Of a stretch of DNA of 64,000 bases, positions 1-7,742 are shown one piece after another. The notes under the pieces were generated by a model that was not told where the DNA came from, ran no database searches, and saw only the letters and a list, made by a program, of their open reading frames with translations. The DNA is from Bacteroidaceae bacterium (GTDB taxonomy: Bacteria; Bacteroidota; Bacteroidia; Bacteroidales; Bacteroidaceae), in NCBI GenBank assembly GCA_030843315.1, contig JAUUPT010000013.1, forward strand, positions 10,834-74,833, read 5' to 3'. Each line of letters begins with the position of its first letter. The first letter of the stretch is position 1. The translations under genes and the position numbers were made by a program.

Positions 1-251
1 GGTTGGGCATATCCCTTTGCTGTTCAGCGGCGAGATAGGTTGCTGTGTAATTGTTGATGTCCGACGGATAATTCTCGCGTAGCAGGCAGGTGCCGGGTAC
101 GGAGTAATTCAGATATATGGAGTCGAGCGTCTGTTTGGCTCGCATCAGGGCTGATTCGTCGTCTACGGTAGTTTGTTCCTGGGAGTCGCAGCCGGTCATT
201 GCCACCGCGCACATGAGCAAAATAAAAAGCAATTGTTTTGAATTCATCATT
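1..251 (-). CDS. Secreted lipoprotein, N-terminal part only (runs off left edge)
   Basis: Translation from the ATG at 251-249 (or the adjacent ATG at 248) gives MNSKQLLFILLMCAVAMTGC, a short signal peptide ending in a lipobox (A-M-T-G-C). The product is therefore predicted to be a lipid-anchored envelope protein. About 83 residues are visible, with no stop before the window edge. The mature part begins with an acidic linker and continues with DSIYLNYSVPGTCLLRENYP, which vaguely recalls the start of (alpha/alpha)6-type glycosidases such as GH76. That resemblance is from memory and too short to assign a family. The gene points the same way as the GH43, GH3 and GH31 genes to its right, so a role in the same glycan locus is inferred. 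Its leader carries an attenuator-like hairpin and a clear -7 element. Confidence 0.6.
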
Positions 252-292
252 CTTAATTCAGATCGTTATATATGTTTTTCGTTTCCTTCTTG

Positions 293-346
293 AAAAAACA
301 GACAGTGCTCTCCCTATTATTGAGGGGGAGACTATCTGCTTTTTTG
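293..346 (-). terminator. Terminator-like hairpin in the leader of the lipoprotein gene (possible attenuator)
   Basis: Two arms around 301-315 and 324-341 pair through CTCTCCC/GGGGGAG plus a less perfect outer AGACAGT/ACTATCT stem. On the minus strand the hairpin is followed by six U residues (A-run at 295-300), as in an intrinsic terminator. A T-run at 340-345 also makes it terminator-like on the plus strand. It lies between the -7 element at 413-420 and the ATG at 251, so it is in the transcribed leader of the gene to its left. Confidence 0.6.
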
Positions 347-412
347 TTATTCCTGAATTGAGAATCCTCTTACCTACTAATACCGTTACCTATTGAAGTG
401 TTTTTCTGTGCA

Positions 413-420
413 CAAAGCTA
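413..420 (-). promoter_or_regulatory. Bacteroides -7 promoter element for the lipoprotein gene
   Basis: CAAAGCTA on the plus strand reads TAGCTTTG on the minus strand, matching the TAnnTTTG consensus of the Bacteroides primary sigma factor. It lies about 160 bp upstream of the start codon. No convincing TTTG -33 element is seen. Confidence 0.5.
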
Positions 421-448
421 CTGAGGAACGTCTGAACAGGGCGTCTCA

Positions 449-511
449 TTTTGTGACATTAGTGTATAGAGGGGTGGGAATGGCACAAAAATGGATAGTT
501 GTGTCACAAAA
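449..511. promoter_or_regulatory. Repeated TGTCACAAAA boxes upstream of the -7 element
   Basis: TTTTGTGACA at 449-458 is the exact reverse complement of TGTCACAAAA at 502-511. A near copy, TGGCACAAAA, stands at 481-490, exactly 21 bp from the 502 copy. The boxes lie about 30-100 bp upstream of the -7 element at 413-420. They could be binding sites for a PUL regulator; this is inference. Confidence 0.35.
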
Positions 512-521
512 GCATAAAAGA

Positions 522-563
522 AAGAAGAACAGCTTATACGGGTTGCCGTAGGCTGTTCTTCTT
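522..563 (-). terminator. Intrinsic terminator of the GH43 gene at 626-1618
   Basis: A 12-bp stem (AAGAAGAACAGC at 522-533 with its complement at 552-563) is extended by an inner TACGG/CCGTA pairing. On the minus strand it is followed by a pyrimidine-rich, U-rich stretch. It lies about 60 nt after the GH43 stop codon. Confidence 0.6.
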
Positions 564-625
564 AGAATTAACCACGCAGGTGGTTGTTCGATGTGTATTG
601 TTTAAAATCGGTCTTTCTTACGTAC

Positions 626-1618
626 TTACTTTGTGAGCGGACTTGCCTTCACTCCTTCGAAAGTCATCTTGACGGGTTTTATCTTTCCGTCTTTATCAAA
701 GTACATGCGGTCGATGCAGGTGGCGCGGCTGTTGGCAGCGGTTTCGCCCAGCGGACGGCGGTGGTAGATGATGTACCATTCATCTGCTCCCGGCCCTTTG
801 ATGACGGAGTGATGGCCGGCTCCTGTGGCTATATTAGTGTCTTGCTCCAATATTTTGCCTACTCTCTCGAAGGGGCCGAAGGGTGAGTCGGCAATGGCAT
901 AGGCTACGCAGTAATCCGGGCCGCCCCAGCCGCCTTCGGACCACATGAAGTAATACTTCCCGTTATGTTTCAGCATGAAGGGGCCTTCGGTATAGTTCTT
1001 GGGGGTGACTTCTTTGTAGATGGTTCCGTCGTCAAAGGGTACGATGCTCAGCAGGTCGGGTGCCATCTTCACGATGTTGCAGTGTCCCCAGCCGCCGTAG
1101 TACATATAATATTGCCCGTCGTCGTCCTTGAATACGAACTGGTCGATGGGTTGGGCGCCGTTCACTATCTTGTCGATCAGCGGTTTGCCCAGGGCATCTT
1201 TGAACGGGCCGGCAGGATTGTCGGCTATGGCCACACCGATTCCGCCCGGTTCTTCGTTGTTCTGGATGTCGTTGGCGCCGAAGAAGATGTAGTACTGATT
1301 GTTTGCATGGACCACTGCCGGTGCCCACAGCGCCCGCCACAGCCAACTGATATTCTCTTTTTGAAGCACCTTGGGATGCTTGGTCCAGTTCACTAAGTCT
1401 TTAGAGGAAAAGGCATCCATAAAGATTTGGTCTTCGTAGGCCGCCGAATAAGTGGGATAAATCCAGTATTCATCTCCGAATACGGCTCCTTCGGGGTCGG
1501 CATACCAGCCCTCGAAAAGGGGATTGCCACTCGTCTTGGAAGATTGATTCACAGTTTGGGAAAAGACGGATGAAGACCATCCTATTACACAGGAGAGAAA
1601 GAGATACCTAAGCTTCAT
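626..1618 (-). CDS. Glycoside hydrolase family 43 protein (beta-xylosidase/alpha-L-arabinofuranosidase type)
   Basis: This is a predicted exo-acting enzyme removing xylose or arabinose units from plant glycans. The 330-aa product has a signal peptide (about residues 1-20, cut after VFSQ) and then one five-bladed propeller of typical GH43 length. The catalytic triad is visible: the base Asp41 in YADPE, the pKa modulator Asp159 in PIDQF followed by the KDDDGQYYMYYGG blade, and the acid Glu211 in YTEGPF. No lipobox is seen, so it is probably periplasmic. It lies 116 nt downstream of the GH3 gene in the same direction, with its own terminator behind it. Family membership is secure. Substrate (xylose or arabinose linkages) cannot be read from sequence alone, though the GH3 and GH31 neighbours favour a xylose-containing hemicellulose. 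Confidence 0.9.
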   Translation of the reverse strand: MKLRYLFLSCVIGWSSSVFSQTVNQSSKTSGNPLFEGWYADPEGAVFGDEYWIYPTYSAAYEDQIFMDAFSSKDLVNWTKHPKVLQKENISWLWRALWAPAVVHANNQYYIFFGANDIQNNEEPGGIGVAIADNPAGPFKDALGKPLIDKIVNGAQPIDQFVFKDDDGQYYMYYGGWGHCNIVKMAPDLLSIVPFDDGTIYKEVTPKNYTEGPFMLKHNGKYYFMWSEGGWGGPDYCVAYAIADSPFGPFERVGKILEQDTNIATGAGHHSVIKGPGADEWYIIYHRRPLGETAANSRATCIDRMYFDKDGKIKPVKMTFEGVKASPLTK

Positions 1619-1695
1619 ATTGTATGTATTTTAAAGTTCGGGGGACAAAAATAGTGAAATTGTGATGAAGCAAGGATAATATTGGATGTTTTTTA

Positions 1696-1730
1696 CTCCT
1701 CGTCCCCCTTAAATAAAAGGGGACGAGGAG
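1696..1730. other. Strong intergenic hairpin after the GH3 gene
   Basis: A perfect 12-bp stem (CTCCTCGTCCCC at 1696-1707 with its complement at 1719-1730) encloses an 11-nt A/T loop. It begins five nt after the GH3 stop codon. In the direction of transcription it is followed by an A-tract, not a U-tract, so it is more likely an mRNA 3' stabiliser or weak terminator than a canonical terminator. Confidence 0.5.
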
Positions 1731-1734
1731 TTTC

Positions 1735-3936
1735 TTATAGCTTCGTCTTCGTTTCCAGCCGGATATCTTCTGATGAGGCTCCTATCAAGAACTTTACCGT
1801 TCCCGGTTCTACCGTAAATGCTTGCTTGGCTTCGTTCCAGTAGCCTAAATCTTCTTTGGCGACGGTGAGCGTCACTTCCTGGGTTTCGCCCGCCCGGATG
1901 GGTACGCGCTTGAAGGCACGCAGTTGCTTGGCGGGGCGCTCTACCTTGGACTCGGGATAGCTGGCATAGAGCTGCACCACTTCTTCGCCGTCGCGGTCGC
2001 CGGTATTCTTCACCGATACGGTGACGTTGACGCTCTTCTTGTCCTGCTTCACCGACTTCACTTCTTCGTACTTGAAGGTGGAGTAGCTCAGACCGTAGCC
2101 GAAGGGATAGAGCACATCGCCCTGGTGATACATATACGTGCGTCCGTGGCGGATGTTGTAGTCCATCATGTCGGGCAGGTCGGTAATATCCTTCACCCAA
2201 GTCTGTACGGTGCGTCCGGCGGGGTTCACCTTGCCGAATAGAACATCGGCCAGTCCGTTGCCCTGCTCCTGGCTGCAATGGGTGATGTGGACGATGGCGG
2301 GCACGTGCTCCTGGCTCCAGTTGATGGTGTAGGGGAAGCTGCTGACGAGCACGAGTATCGTGTTGGGATTGGCTTTCAGCACTTGCTTCACGAGGTCTTC
2401 ATCGGGCAGCATCAGCGATTTGCGGTCTACGGCTTCGCGGCCGTCGCTGGGCACGGGGGAGAACTTCCAGTCCGTGCGGGTGCCGTAAGGGTGGTTTCCT
2501 ACACAGACGACGGCGATGTCGGCTGCTGCGGCTGCTCTTTCGGCCTGCCCCATGGCGTTGTCGTTGAAGTGCAGGATTTCGGTGTTCTTGTCCACTGCAT
2601 TGCGTATGCCCGCCAGAATCGTGGTTTCGTAGGGTGGGGTGCCGCTATACCAGTCTTGCACTATTTTGTCCGAATACGGGCCGATGAGGGCTATTCTCCG
2701 CAGTTTCCCGGCGTTGAGAGGGAGTAACTTGTTGCTATTGGCGCTTTTGGGGGCTTCGTTCTTTAGCAGAACAACTGATTTGGCGGTTACTTCGCGTGCC
2801 AATCGGTGTGCTTCTTCCTTCGTGTAAGGAGCCGGTGCCGAAGGGTCTTTACCGATGGAGAGGTAAGGATTTTGAGAATTGTCACCGTCCAGCAAGCCCA
2901 GTTTGAGGGCAACGTAGATATTACCGCGGATGGCTTTGTCGATGTCTGCTTCGGTCAGCAGTCCTTTCTCCAATGCTTCCTTGACGTAAGGCACGTAGGT
3001 GTCGAGGAATTGCCCCGTGGTAGCTTTTACTACTGCCGCCGCACCTTCGGTGAGGGTGGGGAATGCCTTGTGTGACTCCACGAGCAGCTTCAGTGCGCCG
3101 CCGTCGGTACAGATGATGCCGTTGTTGCCCCACTGCTTGCGGGTGATCTCTTCGAGACAGGGATGAACGGACATGACCGTGCCGTTCCAGCTGTTGTAGG
3201 CGGCCATGAAGGCGCGGCTGCCGCCTTCGGTAATACCTTTATAGAAGGGATAGGCGTAGTATTCGTAGAACAGTCGCTTGTCGAAGTCGGAAGAAGTGCT
3301 GTCTCGGCCGTCCTCGTTGCTGTTGGCAAGGAAGTGTTTCATCAACGAAGCCGTTTTCCAGTAGCGCGGGTTGTCGCCTTGCAGGCCGTGTACGCTGGCG
3401 ATGGTGAGTTGGGCGGTGAGGAAGGGGTCTTCGCCGAAGCTTTCTTCGGTACGTCCCCAGCGCGGGTCGCGGGCAAGGTCGGCATTGGGGGCACGCATCA
3501 CGAGGGAATTTCGCTTGTTATCGAGCGTCTGCATGTAGTAGCGTGCTTCTTCCGAAGCCTGTTCGGCTACTTTCCGTACGAGGTCGATGTCCCACGTGGA
3601 ACCTAAGCCGTAGGATTGCGGGAAAATAGTCGTGGGGAAGTCCGTCGGCAGGGTCTTTCCCTCTTCTGTGCGCGTGCGTCCGCCCCACATGGCGGGGCCG
3701 CCCAGCGTCAGTCCGTGCAGGCCTTCGTAGTGCCCGCAGTGGGGAATGCCGAAGCGGGGCACGCCGAGGTCGGTAGAGAGGAGGCTAATCTTCTCGTCCA
3801 GCGTGAGCAGGGACAGCAGGTTGTCTACGCGTTTGTCGTCCGGGAGCTTGGTGTCGCGGAAGGGATACGTCTTTTGAGCGCTTGCCTGCACGCAGAGGAG
3901 CAGGGCGAAGGCGATGAATAGTAATTTGTTTCTCAT
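1735..3936 (-). CDS. Glycoside hydrolase family 3 beta-glucosidase/beta-xylosidase
   Basis: This is a retaining exo-enzyme releasing terminal beta-linked glucose or xylose. The 733-aa product has a signal peptide (residues 1-20, cut after ASAQ). A (beta/alpha)8 domain follows, with the GH3 signature RAPNADLARDPRWGRTEESF around 148-167. The nucleophile is Asp278 in IICTDGGAL. The alpha/beta sandwich domain starts near residue 380 (SVVLLKNE) and the C-terminal fibronectin III-like domain near 640. No lipobox is seen, so it is likely periplasmic. It is flanked by GH31 upstream and GH43 downstream on the same strand. Together these would strip xylosyl and glucosyl units from a hemicellulose oligosaccharide. 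Whether glucose or xylose is the true substrate is open. The 293-bp upstream gap holds three tandem palindromes. Confidence 0.92.
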   Translation of the reverse strand: MRNKLLFIAFALLLCVQASAQKTYPFRDTKLPDDKRVDNLLSLLTLDEKISLLSTDLGVPRFGIPHCGHYEGLHGLTLGGPAMWGGRTRTEEGKTLPTDFPTTIFPQSYGLGSTWDIDLVRKVAEQASEEARYYMQTLDNKRNSLVMRAPNADLARDPRWGRTEESFGEDPFLTAQLTIASVHGLQGDNPRYWKTASLMKHFLANSNEDGRDSTSSDFDKRLFYEYYAYPFYKGITEGGSRAFMAAYNSWNGTVMSVHPCLEEITRKQWGNNGIICTDGGALKLLVESHKAFPTLTEGAAAVVKATTGQFLDTYVPYVKEALEKGLLTEADIDKAIRGNIYVALKLGLLDGDNSQNPYLSIGKDPSAPAPYTKEEAHRLAREVTAKSVVLLKNEAPKSANSNKLLPLNAGKLRRIALIGPYSDKIVQDWYSGTPPYETTILAGIRNAVDKNTEILHFNDNAMGQAERAAAAADIAVVCVGNHPYGTRTDWKFSPVPSDGREAVDRKSLMLPDEDLVKQVLKANPNTILVLVSSFPYTINWSQEHVPAIVHITHCSQEQGNGLADVLFGKVNPAGRTVQTWVKDITDLPDMMDYNIRHGRTYMYHQGDVLYPFGYGLSYSTFKYEEVKSVKQDKKSVNVTVSVKNTGDRDGEEVVQLYASYPESKVERPAKQLRAFKRVPIRAGETQEVTLTVAKEDLGYWNEAKQAFTVEPGTVKFLIGASSEDIRLETKTKL

Positions 3937-4026
3937 GGGTTGTACTGGTTTTATGTGTAAAACATTATTAGTTATCGTCTGAATCTTCCTTGCCTTTCAT
4001 CTGAAACATACTTGCTTGTTGTGCAC

Positions 4027-4092
4027 AAGATGCCATCTTGTGCTGCTTAAGATGCCATCTTGTGTAGCATAAGATGCCATCTTGTGCATGAT
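4027..4092. repeat. Three tandem 22-bp repeats, each holding a palindrome
   Basis: AAGATGCCATCTTGTG occurs identically at 4027-4042, 4049-4064 and 4071-4086, giving an exact 22-bp period; the remaining 6 bp of each unit vary. Each copy contains AAGAT-GCC-ATCTT, and the first copy extends to 9-bp arms (GCACAAGAT/ATCTTGTGC). The repeats lie in the 293-bp gap between the GH31 stop and the GH3 start, about 90-155 bp upstream of the GH3 ATG. A spacing of two DNA turns suits repeated protein-binding sites. A set of small RNA hairpins is the alternative. Confidence 0.8.
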
Positions 4093-4175
4093 GACAAAGG
4101 GAGTTCTACTTCAGAAGAAAGAATGTTTCAGGTCTTGGGAAGCTGTCTTCTGTCTCCAAGGGAAGTATGTCCCGG

Positions 4176-4209
4176 CTTTGCCGGAAGTTTCTTTCTGCTT
4201 CCGGCAAAG
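4176..4209. other. Hairpin downstream of the GH31 gene
   Basis: CTTTGCCGGAAG at 4176-4187 pairs perfectly with 4198-4209 across a 10-nt loop, 20 nt after the GH31 stop. No U-run follows in the direction of transcription. It may stabilise the GH31 message or act as a weak terminator. Confidence 0.45.
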
Positions 4210-4229
4210 GAGGAACCGCTTCACAGGAA

Positions 4230-6563
4230 TCAGGGAAGCGAGATGCGTTGCAGCTTTCCGTCGGTGGGAAGGCAGAGCAGTCCTTCGGCTTTCTTCTCGT
4301 CGGCGAGGTACTTCTTCCATTCTATTTTGTCCCATTTCAGTTGGTCGGTGCACTGGGCAACGGGGATGTGGGGGATGGCAGAGCCGTCTTTCACCAGGAT
4401 GACGATGGGCAGTGCGCCGCATTCGATGTGGTTCCAGCCGGGAGTATAAACCTTTCCGGTCTGATAATCGATCCACTTGTGGCGTCCGGGCACGTAGACA
4501 TCGCGACTGCTGCCCTCTTCGAGCATGGGGGCTACGAGCAGGTTGCTGCCGAACATATATTCGTCTTCCACCTGCCAGGCGCCCGGATCATCGGGATACT
4601 CCATCAGCAGGGCGCGGAGCATGGGCCAGCCGTTCTCGGTGCAGTCCTTGGCCTGGGCGTAAACGTAGGGCATCAGTTTGTATTTCAGTTCGGCGCACCG
4701 GCGGAAGTAGTTAGTGAACTCCTTGCCGTAGTACCACGGTTCGGTGGGAGGTGCGCCGTGCACGCGGCTGTGAGAGGTGAGGAAGCCGAAGGGCAACCAG
4801 CGGCGGTAGAGCGCTTCGGGAGACTTGGTGACGAAGCCGCCGATGTCGTTGCTCCAGAAGCAGAAGCCGCTGAGGCCGAGGGAGAGTCCGCTGCGCAGGG
4901 TTCCTTCGAAGCCGGTGTTGGTGGTGGCAGCGTCGCCGCCCCAGTGGAGCGGGTAGCGTTGGGAGCCTGCCCAGGCGGAACGTGCCCAGATAATGTTCTC
5001 GCCGTGTATCTTCTTGATGACGTCGGCTACGGTCTTGTTATATCTCAAGGGGTAGAGGTTGTGCTCGTAGAGTCCGCTGCGGCCGTTGGCATAGATGCCC
5101 TCGAGTGGGGCGCTTTCGCCGAAGTCCACTTTGATAGCGCCTACGCCCATTTCTATCAGGTTGCCCAGTTTCTCTTGATACCACTTCACGGTTTCGGGGT
5201 TGGTGAAGTCCAGTACCACGTCTTCGTAGGGGAGTTGGCCCTTGCCGTTGCGCACGTAGAGCCCCCGTTCCACCAGTTCGGGGAAGAAGCGGTTCTTGGG
5301 GGTGAAGTAGGGGAGTTGCCACAGGCAGGTGCGGAAGCCTTGCGTCCGCAGGTCATCGAGCATCTGCTTGGGGTTGTCGAAGCGGTCGGCGGCAAAGGCG
5401 TAGTCGCATTGCCAGTCTACGCCGAACCAGCCGGTGTCGAAGTGGATGACATCGCTCGGTATCCGGTTGTCGCGGAGCTTCTTGGCCACGTCGCGACCTT
5501 CGGCTTCGCTGAAGTAGGTGATGCGGCTCATCCACGTGCCGAAGCTCCACAGCGGGGGCATCTCGGGACGGCCGACGAGGGCGGTGTATTCGCTCAATAT
5601 CTCTTTCGGCTCACCGAAGAAGATGAAGAAATCCATGGCTTCGTCTGCCATAAAGAGCTTGGTGGCGCCGATGTAGCTATGCCCGAAGTCGCAGGTGACG
5701 GGGGCGGAAGTGTGCATGAACATTCCGTAGCCGCGGTTGCTGAAGAAGAAGGGGATGGGCTTGTACATATCCTGAGTTTCGGGGCCTTGGGGGTCGGCAA
5801 CGAAGAGGTTCAGCTTCTGCCCGGCTTTGTTGAGCGGGGTGGCTGACTCGCCGCAACCGTATATCTTTTCGTTTGGTGCAAGGCTGAAGACGGGGTTGAT
5901 GCTGCGTGAGTTGTCCGAGCCGCGCTTGATGAAGCTGAAGGGCGGTACTTTGACTTGGGTGGAGTCATTGTCGCTCCAGCAGCGGGTTTGCGTCAGGAGG
6001 CGGCCGTTGGCATCTTTGAGTACCAGTCGCCAAGGGTAGTTTTCCACGAGGAGGCTACCGTATCGGGAGGTATAGAGGGTGCCCTTGTCGGTCTTTTCGG
6101 CTTTCCAGAGGGAGCGTCCGTCGGCAGGCTTGCCCACCAGCATGGGGTCGTCGGCATCTTCCTGGGGGATGATGGGCGTGGTGAGCATACGGATGCGTAG
6201 GGTACGTTCGTTGACGGGTTCGATGGTGAACCGGAGTTGCGGGTTGTTGTCGTAGGCTCCGTCGGGGAAGTCCAGTGTTTGCAGGGGCTGGTGCAGGTAG
6301 GTGTTGGCGTTGAATGCCTGACGGGGCATCAGTTGCTGGCGTTTCCACTGAACAACTCCTTGGCCGGTAGCAGGGTCGAGGGAGACGAGGCTATCGGCAA
6401 AGAAGTAGGTGTTGCTCAGGTCCAGGAAGTCCTGGCTCATGTCTTTCGGCTGCGAAAGAAGGTATTGCACGCCGGCATTTGTCTTAAGTTGTGCATGCGC
6501 AGAGGTGGCAGTTGCTGCAAGTAGCAGAATTGCCGTACTTTTCAGCAGATGATAATCTTTCAT
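4230..6563 (-). CDS. Glycoside hydrolase family 31, alpha-xylosidase-like
   Basis: This is a predicted exo-alpha-xylosidase that removes alpha-1,6-xylose branches, as found on xyloglucan. The 777-aa product has a signal peptide (residues 1-24, cut after AHAQ). An N-terminal beta-sandwich (about 30-320) is followed by the (beta/alpha)8 catalytic domain. The nucleophile is Asp480 in IKVDFGES; the K-x-D-F-G-E form is typical of GH31 alpha-xylosidases, where alpha-glucosidases more often have a W-x-D-M-N type motif. The acid/base is Asp544 in WGGDAATT. Beta-domains close the protein. No lipobox is seen. It is followed by GH3 and GH43 genes. Its promoter may use a weak -7 element, TACTTTTA, at 6599-6606 on the minus strand. 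Family assignment is firm and xylosidase specificity is probable. Confidence 0.9.
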   Translation of the reverse strand: MKDYHLLKSTAILLLAATATSAHAQLKTNAGVQYLLSQPKDMSQDFLDLSNTYFFADSLVSLDPATGQGVVQWKRQQLMPRQAFNANTYLHQPLQTLDFPDGAYDNNPQLRFTIEPVNERTLRIRMLTTPIIPQEDADDPMLVGKPADGRSLWKAEKTDKGTLYTSRYGSLLVENYPWRLVLKDANGRLLTQTRCWSDNDSTQVKVPPFSFIKRGSDNSRSINPVFSLAPNEKIYGCGESATPLNKAGQKLNLFVADPQGPETQDMYKPIPFFFSNRGYGMFMHTSAPVTCDFGHSYIGATKLFMADEAMDFFIFFGEPKEILSEYTALVGRPEMPPLWSFGTWMSRITYFSEAEGRDVAKKLRDNRIPSDVIHFDTGWFGVDWQCDYAFAADRFDNPKQMLDDLRTQGFRTCLWQLPYFTPKNRFFPELVERGLYVRNGKGQLPYEDVVLDFTNPETVKWYQEKLGNLIEMGVGAIKVDFGESAPLEGIYANGRSGLYEHNLYPLRYNKTVADVIKKIHGENIIWARSAWAGSQRYPLHWGGDAATTNTGFEGTLRSGLSLGLSGFCFWSNDIGGFVTKSPEALYRRWLPFGFLTSHSRVHGAPPTEPWYYGKEFTNYFRRCAELKYKLMPYVYAQAKDCTENGWPMLRALLMEYPDDPGAWQVEDEYMFGSNLLVAPMLEEGSSRDVYVPGRHKWIDYQTGKVYTPGWNHIECGALPIVILVKDGSAIPHIPVAQCTDQLKWDKIEWKKYLADEKKAEGLLCLPTDGKLQRISLP

Positions 6564-6691
6564 ACGGTACTTGATTTACGGGTTATATTTTGTTGCCGTA
6601 AAAGTATGAAATTATCACCAAAGCAGCGGAATCGTATGTTTCGGTTGAGGGGGTGAAATGTTTAAAAAGGAGAGAATGGGGGTGAATTTTA

Positions 6692-6770
6692 TCATTCAGA
6701 GCGAAGCGAAGAATATCTTCTCTATGTTATATACAAAGAGAGTAGATATTCTTCGCTTCGCTCTGAATGA
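6692..6770. repeat. Perfect 27-bp inverted repeat
   Basis: Positions 6692-6718 (beginning TCATTCAGAGCGAAGCGAAG) are the exact reverse complement of 6744-6770. The 25-bp spacer holds a further TCTCT/AGAGA stem (6719-6723 with 6737-6741). The element lies between the lgt stop (6824) and the GH31 start (6563), both on the minus strand. There is no U-tract on the minus strand and no coding potential. It looks like a small palindromic intergenic element or the tips of a tiny non-autonomous element. Confidence 0.8.
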
Positions 6771-6783
6771 CAGGCACGCCTTG

Positions 6784-6836
6784 TCTCTGTGAGGCTCTGT
6801 GCCCTCAGTGGTGAATTAATTCGTTATCTGCCGGCC
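6784..6836 (+). repeat. Dispersed repeat, copy 1, reaching into the 3' end of lgt
   Basis: This 53-nt stretch aligns with 36230-36283 at roughly three quarters identity with one gap. Shared blocks are CTCTGTGCCCTC, TTAA and ATCTGCCGGCC. It covers the lgt stop codon (6824-6826) and the last few lgt codons. The second copy lies in a non-coding gap 29 kb away. Confidence 0.6.
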
Positions 6837-7720
6837 TTCTTCTTTCCGTAGAAGCACATAAAGTATATCCCGATAATGACGAACGGAATACTGAGCCATT
6901 GTCCCATATTCAGCGCCATGCTGTCTTCAAAGTTCACCTGGTTCTCTTTGAGGTATTCGATGAAGAAGCGGAATACGAATATCTCCGTCAGGCAGAGGCC
7001 GAAGAAGAATCCGCGATGATAGCCTACGGCAGCCGATGAGGGCGTAGCAGCCGGGGCGCTGCCATAGCCTTGTGCCTTCGCTGCTTTCTTTATTCCCCTC
7101 TTGTACAGGTAAACCATACCCAGGAAGAAGATGAAATAAGCGATTGCCTCGTAAAGTTGTGCCGGATGGCGTGGCAACATGTCTACGCGTTCGAAGACGA
7201 ATGCCCAGGGCACATCGGTCGGCTTGCCGATAATCTCGGAGTTCATCAAATTGGCAAGGCGGATGAAGCAGGCAGTGATGGGAGTGGCAACAGCTATCAT
7301 GTCCAGTATATCCATGTAGTGCATCTTCATCTTGCGGCAATACATCCAAAGGGCAATGATAAGTCCCAGCGTACCGCCGTGACTGGCGAGGCCTTCATAT
7401 CCGGTCCATTTCCAGCCACCGTCGGGCAGGAAGTGAACGGGTAGTATCATTTCCCAGAAGTGATGCAGGTAATAGTCGGGCTGGTAGAACAGGCAGTGTC
7501 CCAACCGTGCCCCAATCAGTATGCCGAAGAAGCAGTAGAAAAAGAGCGGTTCGAACTTGGCGTCACTGAGTTTCTTGTCACGGAACTGTTGGCGCACTAT
7601 CAGGTAGGCAAGCCCGATGCCAACGACCCATAGCAGGCCGTAATAGCGGATAGGAATACTTCCGAAGAGGTTGAACAGTTCGGGATTGGGATTCCAGTTG
7701 ATGGAGAGGAGTGGTAACAT
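6824..7720 (-). CDS. lgt: Prolipoprotein diacylglyceryl transferase
   Basis: This inner-membrane enzyme transfers diacylglycerol from phosphatidylglycerol to the lipobox cysteine of prolipoproteins, the first step in making the many lipoproteins encoded nearby. The 298-aa protein has several hydrophobic segments and the family motifs: PIRYYGLLW near the N-terminus, GARLGHCLFY (about 71-80), an ASHGGTLG loop (about 112-119) and GRLANLMNSE-type residues, here RLANLMNSEIIGKPT. A long hydrophilic loop (YKRGIKKAAKAQGYGSAPAA) is inserted before the last helices. The C-terminus is basic (KKKAGR). It starts 22 nt after the reductase gene, so the two are probably co-transcribed. The last codons and stop lie in a dispersed repeat. 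Confidence 0.95.
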   Translation of the reverse strand: MLPLLSINWNPNPELFNLFGSIPIRYYGLLWVVGIGLAYLIVRQQFRDKKLSDAKFEPLFFYCFFGILIGARLGHCLFYQPDYYLHHFWEMILPVHFLPDGGWKWTGYEGLASHGGTLGLIIALWMYCRKMKMHYMDILDMIAVATPITACFIRLANLMNSEIIGKPTDVPWAFVFERVDMLPRHPAQLYEAIAYFIFFLGMVYLYKRGIKKAAKAQGYGSAPAATPSSAAVGYHRGFFFGLCLTEIFVFRFFIEYLKENQVNFEDSMALNMGQWLSIPFVIIGIYFMCFYGKKKAGR

Positions 7721-7742
7721 ACGATTCTGTTTTATTGGTTTA

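Noticed and set aside
4027..4092. CRISPR array
   Set aside because: The units are 22 bp in total with only 6 variable bases, so there are no spacers; no cas genes are present.
4167..5846. 559-codon open frame on the plus strand antisense to GH31
   Set aside because: It lies wholly opposite a gene with intact GH31 motifs, has no signal or family motif, and arises from the codon bias of the real gene.
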